Positions 1 to 8,371 of a stretch of 64,000 nt of DNA are shown here, piece after piece. Position 1 is the first letter of the stretch, and each line of letters starts with the position of its first letter. Source of the stretch: Actinomycetota bacterium (GTDB lineage: Bacteria; Actinomycetota; Coriobacteriia; Anaerosomatales; Anaerosomataceae); the NCBI GenBank assembly GCA_009668945.1, contig SBEH01000001.1:305776-369775 (forward strand), read 5' to 3'. The notes beneath the pieces were generated by a model that ran no database searches, was not told the DNA's origin, and was given only the letters and a program-made list of their open reading frames with translations. The translations under genes and the position numbers were made by a program.

Positions 1-1475
1 GTGCCCCAGCTCTTCTCCCCGTCCTCGCTCTCGATAAGCACGCGGGTGACCGCGCCGGTGCCCTTGCTCTCGTCGAGCACGCGCACCTTGAAGTCGGAGA
101 GTTCGATTGCCGAAAGCGCCGGGTAGAACTTGCCGATCGCGATCCGGAGCGCGCCGTCGAGCGCGTTCACGGGACCGTTGCCCTCGGCGGTGGCGATGAA
201 ACGCTTGCCACCGACGTGGATCTTGACCGTCGCCTCGGTGGTGACCTTGCCGTCCTCGCGCTTCTCCATCAGGCAACGGAAGCTCTCGAGCGTGAAGAAC
301 GGCTCGTACGTGCCGAGCTCCTTCTTGAGCATCACCTCGAGTGAAGCGTCCGCCGTCTCGAACGAGTAGCCCTTGTGCTCCAGGTCCTTGATCCCGTCGA
401 GCACGCGCGCCACGGTGGCCTGGTCGCCTGCCAGATCGATGCCGAGCTCCGCGGCCTTCATCGTGAGCGACGCGCGTCCCGCCAATTCGCTCACCACGAC
501 GCGCGCGAGATTACCCACGCGCGCAGGGTCGATGTGCTCGTATGCCTCCGGAAGCCGCGCTGCAGCGCTCGCGTGCACGCCGCCCTTGTGCGCGAACGCG
601 CTCGCGCCCACGTAAGGCTGGTGCGGGTTCGGCGCGATATTCGCGGTCTCCGCGATGAAGTGCGAGACCTCTGTGAGCAGCCGCAGCTGGTCCGCCGACA
701 CGCAGTCGTCGCCCATCTTGAGCACGAGCCCGGCGATGATCGCCATGAGGTCGGCGTTGCCCGCGCGCTCGCCGTAGCCGTTCGCGGTGCCCTGCACGTG
801 CGTGCAGCCTGCGTCGATGGCCACGAGCGAGTTCGCGACCGCGCACGCGCCGTCGTTGTGCGCATGGATGCCAAGCGTCACTCCCGGGAGCGCGCCTGCG
901 ACCTCGCGTACCACGCGCGCGACGGCCTGCGGCAACGTCCCGCCGTTCGTGTCACAGAGCACCACCGCGTCCGCGCCGGCTTCGGCAGCGGCACGACACA
1001 CCGACAGCGCGTACCCGGCATTGGCGGCGTAGCCGTCGAAGAAGTGCTCGGCGTCGAAGAACACGGTGCGTCCGCCCGCTTTCAGATGCGCGACGCTGTC
1101 CCGTACCATCCGCAGGTTCTCGTCGAGCGTGGCGTGGAGTGCATCGGTGACGTGCACGTCCCAGCTCTTGCCGAAGATGCACAGCGCCTCGCAACCGGTG
1201 TCGAGCAGCGTGCGCAGCCCCTCGTCCTCGGAAGCGGCGACTCCCTTGCGGCAAGTGGTGCCGAACGCCGAGATCTTCGCGGTGGCGAGGCTGAGGCTCT
1301 TCGCGCGCTCGAAGAACTCGATGTCCTTGGGGTTGGAGCCCGGGAAGCCGCCTTCGATGTAGTGCACGCCGAGGTCGTCGAGACGGGCCGCGATTCGCAG
1401 CTTGTCGTCGACTGAAAGCGACATCCCCTCCCGCTGGGTGCCGTCGCGAAGCGTGGTGTCGTAGAGCGTGACCAT
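1..1475 (-). CDS. cimA: citramalate synthase, C-terminus cut by window edge
   Basis: DRE-TIM metallolyase of the 2-isopropylmalate/homocitrate synthase family. It condenses acetyl-CoA with pyruvate to (R)-citramalate, giving a threonine-independent route to 2-oxobutyrate and isoleucine. The first residues read MVTLYDTTLRDGTQREG, the catalytic Arg/metal motif, and HAHND follows near residue 204 as the metal-binding histidine pair. A LeuA-type regulatory dimer domain fills the C-terminal third (VNALDGALRIAIG and following). About 491 residues are visible and the frame is open at base 1. The DTTLRDGTQ form, and the separate complete leuA with a leucine leader at 55.5-57.2 kb, favour CimA over a second LeuA. 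A GGAAGGA ribosome site precedes the ATG. It follows the PBP gene by 112 nt. Confidence 0.9.
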   Translation of the reverse strand, partial: MVTLYDTTLRDGTQREGMSLSVDDKLRIAARLDDLGVHYIEGGFPGSNPKDIEFFERAKSLSLATAKISAFGTTCRKGVAASEDEGLRTLLDTGCEALCIFGKSWDVHVTDALHATLDENLRMVRDSVAHLKAGGRTVFFDAEHFFDGYAANAGYALSVCRAAAEAGADAVVLCDTNGGTLPQAVARVVREVAGALPGVTLGIHAHNDGACAVANSLVAIDAGCTHVQGTANGYGERAGNADLMAIIAGLVLKMGDDCVSADQLRLLTEVSHFIAETANIAPNPHQPYVGASAFAHKGGVHASAAARLPEAYEHIDPARVGNLARVVVSELAGRASLTMKAAELGIDLAGDQATVARVLDGIKDLEHKGYSFETADASLEVMLKKELGTYEPFFTLESFRCLMEKREDGKVTTEATVKIHVGGKRFIATAEGNGPVNALDGALRIAIGKFYPALSAIELSDFKVRVLDESKGTGAVTRVLIESEDGEKSWG

Positions 1476-1514
1476 GGTGCGGTCCTTCCGAAGCGAATCC
1501 CCTGGTAACGGTCC

Positions 1515-1520
1515 ATTGTA
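1515..1520 (-). promoter_or_regulatory. possible -10 box for cimA
   Basis: On the minus strand the hexamer TACAAT, one mismatch from TATAAT, lies 40 nt before the cimA ATG. No convincing -35 is visible at 16-18 nt, so this rests on the -10 alone. Confidence 0.35.
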
Positions 1521-1547
1521 ACCGAGACTCGAACCGACCCACCGAAT

Positions 1548-1573
1548 GAGCCATATGGCTCGGATTCTGAGCC
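1548..1573 (-). terminator. two mutually exclusive hairpins between the PBP gene and cimA
   Basis: Three complementary 5-mers lie in series: GAGCC at 1548, GGCTC at 1557 and GAGCC at 1569. The middle arm can pair with either neighbour. The first pair forms the perfect 14-bp palindrome GAGCCATATGGCTC. They start 15 nt after the PBP stop codon and precede the cimA -10 box. This could be a T-tract-less terminator or a switch; nothing in the sequence chooses between them. Confidence 0.35.
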
Positions 1574-1587
1574 AGTCGCGGCCGCCC

Positions 1588-3648
1588 CTAGTGCACCAGC
1601 TCGCAGCGCTGGGTGAGCGATCCCGCGGGGAAGACGAGTTCCATCGTCTCGGGACAGTCCGGACGCGCGATCTTGTACGACTGCGCGCAGACGGTGTAGA
1701 CCTCCATTCCGGGATCCACGCCCGGCTGGGTGGTGGGCGGCGCCACGGGCGCCACGCTCACCGATGACACCTGCATGAAGGCCTTCCATATCTGTGCCGG
1801 GAAGCTGCCGCCGGTCACGCGGATGCCATGGACGTTGTCCATCGGCACCTGAGCCTGCGGGTAGCCGACCCACACTGCGGTGCTCAGGTCGCCGGACCAT
1901 CCCACGATCCACGCGTCGCGCCACGACTGCGCGGTCCCGGTCTTCACCGCTCCCCACTGCCCGAAGTTCGCCTCCACCCCCGTGCCGCGCGTGAGTACCG
2001 CGTTCATCACGATCGCCATCGTGGTGGCGATCGGCTCGGAGATCGCCCGCGTGCCCTCGCGGTCCGGTGCGTACACGAGACTGCCTTCAGCGTCGGTCAC
2101 CTTGAGCACGCCGGATGGCTGAACCGCCGTGCCGCCATTGGCGATCGTCCCGAACGCCGAAGCCATCTCCAGCGGCGACACGCCCTTGTTCAAGCCCCCG
2201 AGCGCGATCGCGGGGTCGGGGTCGATCGGCGACGTGATGCCCATGCGGTGCGCGACGTCTACGACCTTGTCCGCACCGATCGCCGTGATGATGCGGGCGT
2301 ACACGGTGTTGATCGACCAGACAGTGGCCGTTTCGAGCGTGTACCAGCCGCCGGTGATCGAGTTCTCGTAGTTCTCGACGCGCCAGATCTCGTCCTTCAC
2401 CGGCGTCTCGAACGGAGTCGCCTCCCAGGGCGAGTCCATCGTGTAGCCCTGCTCGAGCGCGGCGGCGAGCACGAAGGGCTTGAACGCCGAGCCGGTCTGC
2501 CGCTTGCCTTGCGTGGCCAGATCGAACTGCTCGGCGTTGAAGTCCCGCCCGCCCACGATCGCCACCACCGCGCCGTCGCGCCACCGAACCGCGGCGATCG
2601 CCACCTCGGGGTCGGCCGGATCGGGCAGGATCGTCCGGGCGGCCGTTTCCGCGGCGCGCTGGGCAGCGGGGTCGAGTGTCGTGTAGATCCGCAGACCGCC
2701 CTTGTACAGCCGCTCGGAGCCGAGCCGCTCGAGCAGGTCCCGGCGCACGTACTCGACGAAGTACGGGGCGAACTGCGGCGTCGCCGTGTTGGTGGCGGCG
2801 TCTTTCAGGTTCAGCGGCTCGGCGGCCGCGAGTGCGGCCTCTTCGGCGGTGACGTACTCCTGGTCGCGCATCTCGCGCAACACGAGATTCCTGCGCTCGG
2901 TGGCGTCGGCGGGATTCGCGAACGGGTCGTAGCGCGTCGGCGACTGAATACACCCGGCCAGCAGCGCCGACTGTGCCAGGGTAAGGTCCGAGGTCGTCAC
3001 GCCGAAGAACCGCCGCGCCGCACTCTCCACGCCGTACGCGCCCCGGCCGAAGTACACGGTGTTGAGGTAGACACCGAGGACCTCGTCCTTGTCGGCACGT
3101 GTCTCGAGCTGCAGAGCGAGAAGCGCCTCCTCGATCTTGCGAGTGAGCGTGCGTTCGCCTTCGGTGAAGAGCAGCTTCACGGTCTGCTGGGTGATGGTCG
3201 AGCCGCCCTGGCGCACCTCGCCGGCCTGCGTGTTCACCGACAGCGCGCGGACGATGGCCTGCGTATCCACGCCCTTGTGCTCGTAGAAGCGCTTGTCCTC
3301 GATCGCCACGGTCGCATCCTTGAGCACCTGCGGGATGACGTCGTTCGGAACGACCGTGCGGTCCTCCGCGTCGTACCACTCGGCGAGCACCGTGCCATCG
3401 GCGGCGTAGACGATCGAGGTCTGGGCCACCTGGATGGCGTCGGGGTCGGCCTGCAGGTCAGGGAGAGTCGTGGTGAGGTGCATGAGGTACGCGCCGAAGC
3501 CGAGCAGTACCACAACGAGCACCGCGAGCGTGATCGAGACCGCTGCGAGCGCCTTGAGCAGCTTCGGCTTGATCGCCGGAGGCTGCCCGGGTTCGGGCGT
3601 GGGACGCGGCTCGCGCACGCGCGGGAGTATGCGGGTGGAGATCCTCAT
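1588..3648 (-). CDS. class A penicillin-binding protein (bifunctional GT51 transglycosylase / transpeptidase)
   Basis: Polymerises lipid II and cross-links peptidoglycan outside the membrane. The protein has 686 residues: a short basic, Pro-rich cytoplasmic tail, one membrane helix (about 31-55), then GT51 with EDKRFYEHKGVD (catalytic Glu117) and GGSTITQQ at 148-155. The transpeptidase domain carries all three signatures: S387-x-x-K390, S445-I-N447 and K569-T-G-T572. The Cys-containing tail after residue 640 (C654, C665, C682) resembles the short extracellular tails of actinobacterial PBP1/PonA. The open frame extends upstream to 4095, but ATG 3648 was chosen because it lies before the membrane helix and clear of the upstream ligase-like gene, which ends at 3686. 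Confidence 0.93.
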   Translation of the reverse strand: MRISTRILPRVREPRPTPEPGQPPAIKPKLLKALAAVSITLAVLVVVLLGFGAYLMHLTTTLPDLQADPDAIQVAQTSIVYAADGTVLAEWYDAEDRTVVPNDVIPQVLKDATVAIEDKRFYEHKGVDTQAIVRALSVNTQAGEVRQGGSTITQQTVKLLFTEGERTLTRKIEEALLALQLETRADKDEVLGVYLNTVYFGRGAYGVESAARRFFGVTTSDLTLAQSALLAGCIQSPTRYDPFANPADATERRNLVLREMRDQEYVTAEEAALAAAEPLNLKDAATNTATPQFAPYFVEYVRRDLLERLGSERLYKGGLRIYTTLDPAAQRAAETAARTILPDPADPEVAIAAVRWRDGAVVAIVGGRDFNAEQFDLATQGKRQTGSAFKPFVLAAALEQGYTMDSPWEATPFETPVKDEIWRVENYENSITGGWYTLETATVWSINTVYARIITAIGADKVVDVAHRMGITSPIDPDPAIALGGLNKGVSPLEMASAFGTIANGGTAVQPSGVLKVTDAEGSLVYAPDREGTRAISEPIATTMAIVMNAVLTRGTGVEANFGQWGAVKTGTAQSWRDAWIVGWSGDLSTAVWVGYPQAQVPMDNVHGIRVTGGSFPAQIWKAFMQVSSVSVAPVAPPTTQPGVDPGMEVYTVCAQSYKIARPDCPETMELVFPAGSLTQRCELVH

Positions 3649-3685
3649 CGGTTGCTCACGCTGCAAGCACCGTGCCTCGAGCGCT

Positions 3686-5503
3686 TCACTTGCCGGCCTC
3701 CTCGAGGATGGCCTCGGCAGCCTCGACGGCGTTCTCCCGCGTGGGCTCCGGATCATCGATGGCAGATATGAGATCCAGCTGGACTCGCGCTTCGTCGTAG
3801 CGCCCGGTCTCTGCAAGGTACTGAGCATACTCCGCGCGAGCGATCGGATACGCGGGGTATCGCTTGAAGGCTTCCGCGAACGCGGAATCCACCTCCGCCG
3901 GGGTTCCCATGAAGTACTTGACCGCCCGAGCTCGCTCAAGTGCGTAGAACGGATCCCGCCTGTCAACGCGCACGGCTCGCGTGAGGCCTTGCATGTCCGC
4001 ATCCTGCCAGCCCGCGCCGGGATCGTCAGTGGCGGCCCAGCCCGCGTGCAATGCGGAGAGGTAGGCCATCCGCGCATCGAACGGCCACAGCGCACTCATC
4101 CTCGCGGCACCTGAAGCAAGAGCCGGGGAGCGGTCCTCGCCGATGATGTCGTATGGCGCCCGGCAGACTGCGTTGAGCGCATACACCGCGCTTGCCAGTG
4201 CGACCACCGCTAGTCCGGCGGCCGCAGCCTGCTCACGCCACCCCTGGGGAAGCCTAGACAGAAGCGCTCGGTCACCGCCAGGGCGCGCGCAGAGACCCAC
4301 CATGACTGCGAGAACGGGCAGCACGTGAAGATCCAGCGGTGCGTAGAGCCCCAGTACCAGAGCGCACACGACCGATGCCCCCGCTGCCCGTGCGTCATGA
4401 TCGGATCTGTCGACCCACCAGGCACGGACGGCACTGGTGATGTACCAGAACCACAGCATCAGCCCGACAACACCCGTGGACACGAGGATCCACACCAGGA
4501 AGTTGTGCGGATCGGCCGCATTCGGACCCAGGAGAACCGAGTGCCCGGCGGCAGCCATCTCGGGCGTGCGCACCGCAGCAGACGCCGGCCAGTAGGCATC
4601 CGGCCCCCAGCCGGTCAGCGGGCGCTGCGCGGCTGCTACCAGACCCTGTGTCCACATCGCCACCCGTCCCCCGAGAGGCAGCGCGCTGTCGGCTTCCAGG
4701 AAGTGCCCTGGCAGAACGCTGAGGCCGCCTATCGCTACCAGCACGAGCACGGCGAGCGCGGCGGCCTTGCTCCTAGCGGGCGCGCGCCACCGGGTCGCCA
4801 TCGCGAGGACCGCCCATAGACCGACCACGACTAGGGCGGCCCGCGACCGTATCGCGCCAAGCGCGAACAACGCTAGCCCGGCCGAGGCGAACCGCACCAG
4901 CCTCTCAGGCCTCGTGGCCTCGTGCGCCGGTGGAACCACCCATGGGAGAAGCAGCGCGATAGCGATTCCGAGATCGGATGAGTTCGGCAGAGTGCCGCCG
5001 CGTACGGTGTCGCCGGTGACCGCGAGGTGGATGAGGGCGTAGACCGACTCGGTGGACACGACGACCCACGCGTACCGCCTCAGAAGTGGAACGACTGAGG
5101 TACGCGCCGCGGCCGAAGCCAGGGCGATCGCAGTCAGCGCGGCCAGTGTCATCCAACCTAGTCTGTTGGTAGGATCGCCACTCAGCGCCGCCCACACACG
5201 GCCCGATAGCACCGAGGCAAGCAGCGTCCAGACGAGGAAGAGCACCCAGGCCAGCGAGCCGCCGAGTCTCGGTCGCCGAGACGACCGGGTCGCCAGCAAC
5301 GCCACCGCAGCGCCCGCGCCTGCGACACCCGTCCACAGCGCTACCAAGTCCATGCGCAGGGTCTTCTCGGCAACCGCGGGAACGAACAATGCTCCGATAC
5401 CCGCGACTATCACGAAGACGGCGAGGCGCGACGGCGTTCCGGCGAGCGCAGTCGAAGCAGACTCACGGTGACTCGGTGAAGGGCCTCTCTTCTTCGCTGA
5501 CAT
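3686..5503 (-). CDS. O-antigen ligase/Wzy-like membrane protein with C-terminal repeat region (copy 1)
   Basis: A polytopic membrane protein of 605 residues with about ten hydrophobic segments in residues 28-430, followed by a soluble C-terminus of about 150 residues. The family signature is the large extracellular loop with GWGPDAYWPA, then DPHNFLVWILVSTGVVG. Relatives (Wzy_C/PF04932) polymerise or ligate lipid-linked glycans. The tail has alternating Ala/Arg/Tyr helices of TPR type (near 520-600: YPIARAEYAQYLAETGRYDEA). It lies between ilvE and the PBP gene on the same strand. The donor and acceptor cannot be told. With no LPS genes here, an LPS ligase is less likely than polymerase or transfer of another surface glycan. 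Confidence 0.82.
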   Translation of the reverse strand: MSAKKRGPSPSHRESASTALAGTPSRLAVFVIVAGIGALFVPAVAEKTLRMDLVALWTGVAGAGAAVALLATRSSRRPRLGGSLAWVLFLVWTLLASVLSGRVWAALSGDPTNRLGWMTLAALTAIALASAAARTSVVPLLRRYAWVVVSTESVYALIHLAVTGDTVRGGTLPNSSDLGIAIALLLPWVVPPAHEATRPERLVRFASAGLALFALGAIRSRAALVVVGLWAVLAMATRWRAPARSKAAALAVLVLVAIGGLSVLPGHFLEADSALPLGGRVAMWTQGLVAAAQRPLTGWGPDAYWPASAAVRTPEMAAAGHSVLLGPNAADPHNFLVWILVSTGVVGLMLWFWYITSAVRAWWVDRSDHDARAAGASVVCALVLGLYAPLDLHVLPVLAVMVGLCARPGGDRALLSRLPQGWREQAAAAGLAVVALASAVYALNAVCRAPYDIIGEDRSPALASGAARMSALWPFDARMAYLSALHAGWAATDDPGAGWQDADMQGLTRAVRVDRRDPFYALERARAVKYFMGTPAEVDSAFAEAFKRYPAYPIARAEYAQYLAETGRYDEARVQLDLISAIDDPEPTRENAVEAAEAILEEAGK

Positions 5504-5527
5504 GCACCGAATCCAATCGCCCTACAC

Positions 5528-6442
5528 CTACACCCGGTCCAGCCACTCCTCGTACTCGGCCTCTTCGCCGCGGACGATGCGCGCGTACGCCTCCTGGAGC
5601 TCGCGCGTGATCGGTCCGGGCTCGCCGAGCGAGTAGCCGTCCACCGAGCGCACCGGCACGACCTCGGCGGCCGAGCCGGTCATGAAGAACTCGTCGGCGG
5701 CGTAGAGGTCGGTGCGCACGAGCGACTCTTCGATGACGGGATAGTCGAGATTGTCCGCGATCACCATGATCGAGTCGCGGGTGATGCCCTCGAGGATGCC
5801 GTCGGAAACCGGTGGGGTGGAGATCACGCCGTCGCGCACCACGAACAGGTTCTCGCCGGTGCCCTCGCAGACCCTGCCTTCTTCGTTGAGCAGAATGGCC
5901 TCGTTGTAGCCGTGGCGGTTGGCCTCGATGCGCGCGAAGCTGCTGTTGAGGTACTGGCCCGTGGCCTTGATGGCCGGCGGCGTGGAGTTGATGCCGCGCT
6001 GGCGCCAGCTCGACACGCCCACGTCCACGCCGTGCTTGAGGCCCTCCTCGCCGAGGTACGCTTCCCACGGCCAGGCGGCGATGAACATCTGCACCGGTGC
6101 GGGGACGGGGTCGAGGCCCATCACGCCGTATCCGCGGAAGACCACCGGGCGGATGTAGCAGCTCTTGAGCTTGTTCGCGCGGATGAGCTCGCGCTTGGCC
6201 TCCATGATCTCCTCGGCCGAATACGGGAGGTCCATGTAGAGCATCTTCGCGCTGCGGAGCAGCCGTTCGGCGTGATCGCGGCTGCGGAAGATCGCGGGGC
6301 CGTCGGCGGTCTCGTAGCACCGCTCGCCCTCGAAGACGCCGCTGCCGTAGTGGAGCGCGTGGGTGAGGACATGTACCTTCGCATCGGCCCAGGGCACGAG
6401 CGACCCGTCCATCCAGATGAATTCCATCTCCGGCAGCGCCAT
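5528..6442 (-). CDS. ilvE: branched-chain amino acid aminotransferase
   Basis: Fold-type IV PLP aminotransferase that makes Val, Leu and Ile from their 2-oxo acids with glutamate, the last step for the ilv/leu genes in this window. The 304 residues include HYGSGVFEGERCYET (substrate loop), the conserved Arg in YIRPVVFRGYG, the PLP lysine in PPAIKATGQYLNS, EGTGENLFVV and GILEGITRDSI. The ATG at 6442 was chosen over upstream starts because it follows GGAGGGGAG at 9 nt and begins the usual MALPEMEFIWMDG. The next gene on this strand is the ligase-like protein at 3686-5503, 24 nt away, which suggests co-transcription. Confidence 0.95.
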   Translation of the reverse strand: MALPEMEFIWMDGSLVPWADAKVHVLTHALHYGSGVFEGERCYETADGPAIFRSRDHAERLLRSAKMLYMDLPYSAEEIMEAKRELIRANKLKSCYIRPVVFRGYGVMGLDPVPAPVQMFIAAWPWEAYLGEEGLKHGVDVGVSSWRQRGINSTPPAIKATGQYLNSSFARIEANRHGYNEAILLNEEGRVCEGTGENLFVVRDGVISTPPVSDGILEGITRDSIMVIADNLDYPVIEESLVRTDLYAADEFFMTGSAAEVVPVRSVDGYSLGEPGPITRELQEAYARIVRGEEAEYEEWLDRV

Positions 6443-6503
6443 GTGAGACTCCCCTCCGGGCACGAGCGTGTCCCAGTAGTGTACCGCAGGGAAACGGGAG
6501 CGG

Positions 6504-6848
6504 TCAGACGATGTCGGAGAGCCAGGAGCGCAGGCCGACGGAGAGCGCAGGCATAGAGTGTATGGCAATCGCCCAGATCATCTCGGCGTCGATAGTGTCG
6601 TAGCCGTGCGCGAGACGGTTGCGCATACCGATGATCTTCGACAGGTCCGGAATCCGATCGCCTGCGTCGTCGCATATCCCATCGAGAGCATTCAGTGCCT
6701 CGCCGATGATGAGCAGCTCGCGCTCCACTGACGAGCGGTGCAAGCGGCTCGCGGTGAACGTCGCCGAGTCGATCTCGGCCGTGATCGCGGAGATCGCTTC
6801 GGCCGCATCTATCGCATCGGTCAGCAGCACCTTCGCACTACGCCGCAT
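6504..6848 (-). CDS. HepT-like (HEPN, DUF86) toxin
   Basis: 114 residues, all helical in composition, with the HEPN RNase signature RNRLAHGY at 76-83. R76-x4-H81 is the catalytic pair, and Y83 is the position modified by adenylylation in characterised HepT proteins. It pairs with the nucleotidyltransferase immediately upstream: the ATG at 6848 lies inside the last codons of that gene (11-nt overlap), which implies translational coupling. By the established MntA/HepT (type VII) model, HepT cleaves RNA and its partner silences it by transferring AMP to the Tyr. Both toxin residues are intact, so it is probably functional. It sits upstream of ilvE on the same strand. Confidence 0.85.
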   Translation of the reverse strand: MRRSAKVLLTDAIDAAEAISAITAEIDSATFTASRLHRSSVERELLIIGEALNALDGICDDAGDRIPDLSKIIGMRNRLAHGYDTIDAEMIWAIAIHSMPALSVGLRSWLSDIV

Positions 6849-7311
6849 ACACCGACACCTTGCTCGCGTCGAGTTCGTCGGCAAGGTACGGGTTGGTCAC
6901 CGCGCTCACCATCACGAGGTCCACCCGGCGTCCGAGGATTGCCTCCAGTTCCTCGGCGAATGCCCAGTACGGGTGATCGAAGCCGGACTGCGGAACCGGG
7001 AGAAACTCGACCAGGAAGTCGATGTCACTGTCGGACGTGAAGTCCTCCCGAAGGGCCGAGCCGAATACATCAAGACGACTGACCGAATGGCGTGCGCACG
7101 CGGCCGTGATCTCCGTCGCATGCTGACGCAACAGTGCGCGCCCGTTCGATCGACCCCGTCCAAGCCACGCTTCCACGTCGGCCGCTCGCACACGCCACAA
7201 CCTCCCCACCTTGAGCGCGGGGAGATCGCCTGCACGCACGCGGTTGTACACGGTGCGTTCCGACACGCCCAGATACCGGGCCACGGTCTCGATGCTGAGT
7301 AGTTCCTCCAT
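6838..7311 (-). CDS. HTH (excisionase-type) + MntA-like nucleotidyltransferase fusion, probable antitoxin
   Basis: 157 residues in two domains. Residues 1-52 are a MerR/excisionase-type winged HTH (LSIETVARYLGVSERTVYNRV, then GRLWRVRAADVEAWL). Residues 60-157 are a minimal nucleotidyltransferase with G84-S85-x10-D96-x-D98 (FGSALREDFTSDSDID), the catalytic MntA signature, all residues intact. In the known pair the enzyme adenylylates HepT to neutralise it. Here the same chain also carries a DNA-binding domain, and repeats lie just upstream (7330-7353), so it probably represses its own promoter. The ATG 7311 has no ribosome site but lies 6 nt behind a -10-like box, so the message may be leaderless. 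Confidence 0.85.
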   Translation of the reverse strand: MEELLSIETVARYLGVSERTVYNRVRAGDLPALKVGRLWRVRAADVEAWLGRGRSNGRALLRQHATEITAACARHSVSRLDVFGSALREDFTSDSDIDFLVEFLPVPQSGFDHPYWAFAEELEAILGRRVDLVMVSAVTNPYLADELDASKVSVYAA

Positions 7312-7317
7312 GAGAAT

Positions 7318-7353
7318 AGAGTAGCATCAATAGGAATCTATAGGAAGTTCCTA
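7318..7353 (-). promoter_or_regulatory. promoter/operator of the MntA-HepT pair
   Basis: An AT-rich patch in GC-rich surroundings. Read on the minus strand: TTCCTA (7346-7341) as -35, a 17-nt spacer, TACTCT (7323-7318) as -10, then 6 nt to the start codon. Superimposed are two direct copies of ATAGGAA (7330-7336, 7340-7346), exactly 10 bp apart, and the inverted repeat TAGGAA-G-TTCCTA (7341-7353). The spacing of one helical turn fits cooperative repressor binding, most simply by the HTH domain of the downstream gene. Confidence 0.5.
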
Positions 7354-7366
7354 CAGCGCCGCGCGC

Positions 7367-8368
7367 CTACTCCTCCGGTGGCTCGCCGCCCAGCACACGC
7401 TTGAGCACCGCCGGACGCGAAGCCAGCGCGACCCAGCCGAGGCTGACGCTCCACCAGAGCGTCGCTACGCGCGTGACGAGTGTCGCCGCCGACGCGGCGG
7501 CCGCCGGCATTCCGGTGGCGACGAGGATGCCGGCCATCGATGCCTCGGTGAGCCCGATACCGCCTGGCAGGAACGAGAACGCACCGGCGATGGTCGCCAC
7601 CGCGTATACCGAGACACTCGCCGCCCAGCCGAGCGCGTCGAAGCCGAGCGCGCGAATGCACAGCACGAGGCCGATGCCCTCTAGCCCCCACGCGAGCAAC
7701 GAGACCGGCACCGACCACGCGAGCGTGCGCCAGTGCAGCGCTCGCGAGAGCGTTTCGGCGATCGCCTGCGCGGAGCCCTCGTGCTTGCGCGACCACTCCT
7801 GCCGGCGCACGAGCTTGAGCGCGAGCGAGTGGAACCACGGCGCCCCCGCGAGCGCGGTACCGCCCACAATCACCGCCGTCCAGGCGACGAGCACCGGGGC
7901 CGAGCCGCCGAGGGCCGCCAGACCGCCGAGTGCGAGCACGCACACCGCGATGAGATCCGCCACCCGCTCGGCGAAGACGAGCGGGATGCCGTGGCTCATC
8001 GGCATGCCGCCAACCTCGCGCGCGAGCCACGGCTTGAGGACCTCCCCCACTCTGCCGGGCGTGACGCTCATCGTCTGACCGGCGACGTGGAGGTACAGCG
8101 CGTCGCGCGTGCGCACCGGATGTCCGAGCACGCGCATGAGCGCACCCCAGCGGAGCGCACGCACGACGAAACCTGCGAGGCCGAGCAGCAGCATCCACGC
8201 AAGCGTCGGCGGCGGGAAGCCGCGGAGCGCCGATGCAACCTCCGAGCCGTCGCCGAGTACGATGAGCACCGCGTACACCACGCCGCTCATAAGCGCTGCG
8301 ATCAAGACCGCACGAATGAGGCGCCGCGGCCCAAAGATGCGCTCGCCAGAGCCGGACGCCGCGGCCAT
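7367..8368 (-). CDS. lysylphosphatidylglycerol synthase TM-region (UPF0104/AglD-like) integral membrane protein
   Basis: 333 residues with about eight hydrophobic helices and no catalytic soluble domain. It matches the flippase-like membrane module of MprF/AglD-type proteins (RALRWGALMRVLGHPV, MSVTPGRVGEVLKPWLA and FAERVADL are the usual conserved blocks, near residues 65-145). Stand-alone members are associated with lipid or polyprenyl-linked sugar translocation, but the substrate is unknown here. It begins 3 nt after the leuB stop and is probably co-transcribed with the leuB/ligase-like pair. The aminoacyl-transferase half of MprF is absent, so lysyl-PG synthesis should not be assumed. Confidence 0.75.
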   Translation of the reverse strand: MAAASGSGERIFGPRRLIRAVLIAALMSGVVYAVLIVLGDGSEVASALRGFPPPTLAWMLLLGLAGFVVRALRWGALMRVLGHPVRTRDALYLHVAGQTMSVTPGRVGEVLKPWLAREVGGMPMSHGIPLVFAERVADLIAVCVLALGGLAALGGSAPVLVAWTAVIVGGTALAGAPWFHSLALKLVRRQEWSRKHEGSAQAIAETLSRALHWRTLAWSVPVSLLAWGLEGIGLVLCIRALGFDALGWAASVSVYAVATIAGAFSFLPGGIGLTEASMAGILVATGMPAAAASAATLVTRVATLWWSVSLGWVALASRPAVLKRVLGGEPPEE

Positions 8369-8371
8369 CAG

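Noticed and set aside
1520-1540. T-loop-like GGTTCGAGTC on the minus strand, possible tRNA
   Set aside because: The flanking bases do not form a T-stem, and no acceptor or anticodon arm is found nearby.
1828-3771. Long plus-strand open frame (647 codons) opposite the PBP gene
   Set aside because: Antisense to a gene with all catalytic motifs intact; its translation is Arg/His/Val-rich without any domain, a usual shadow in GC-rich DNA.
3649-4095. N-terminal extension of the PBP frame to 4095
   Set aside because: It would overlap the 3686-5503 gene and carries no PBP features; the start at 3648 is placed directly before the membrane helix.
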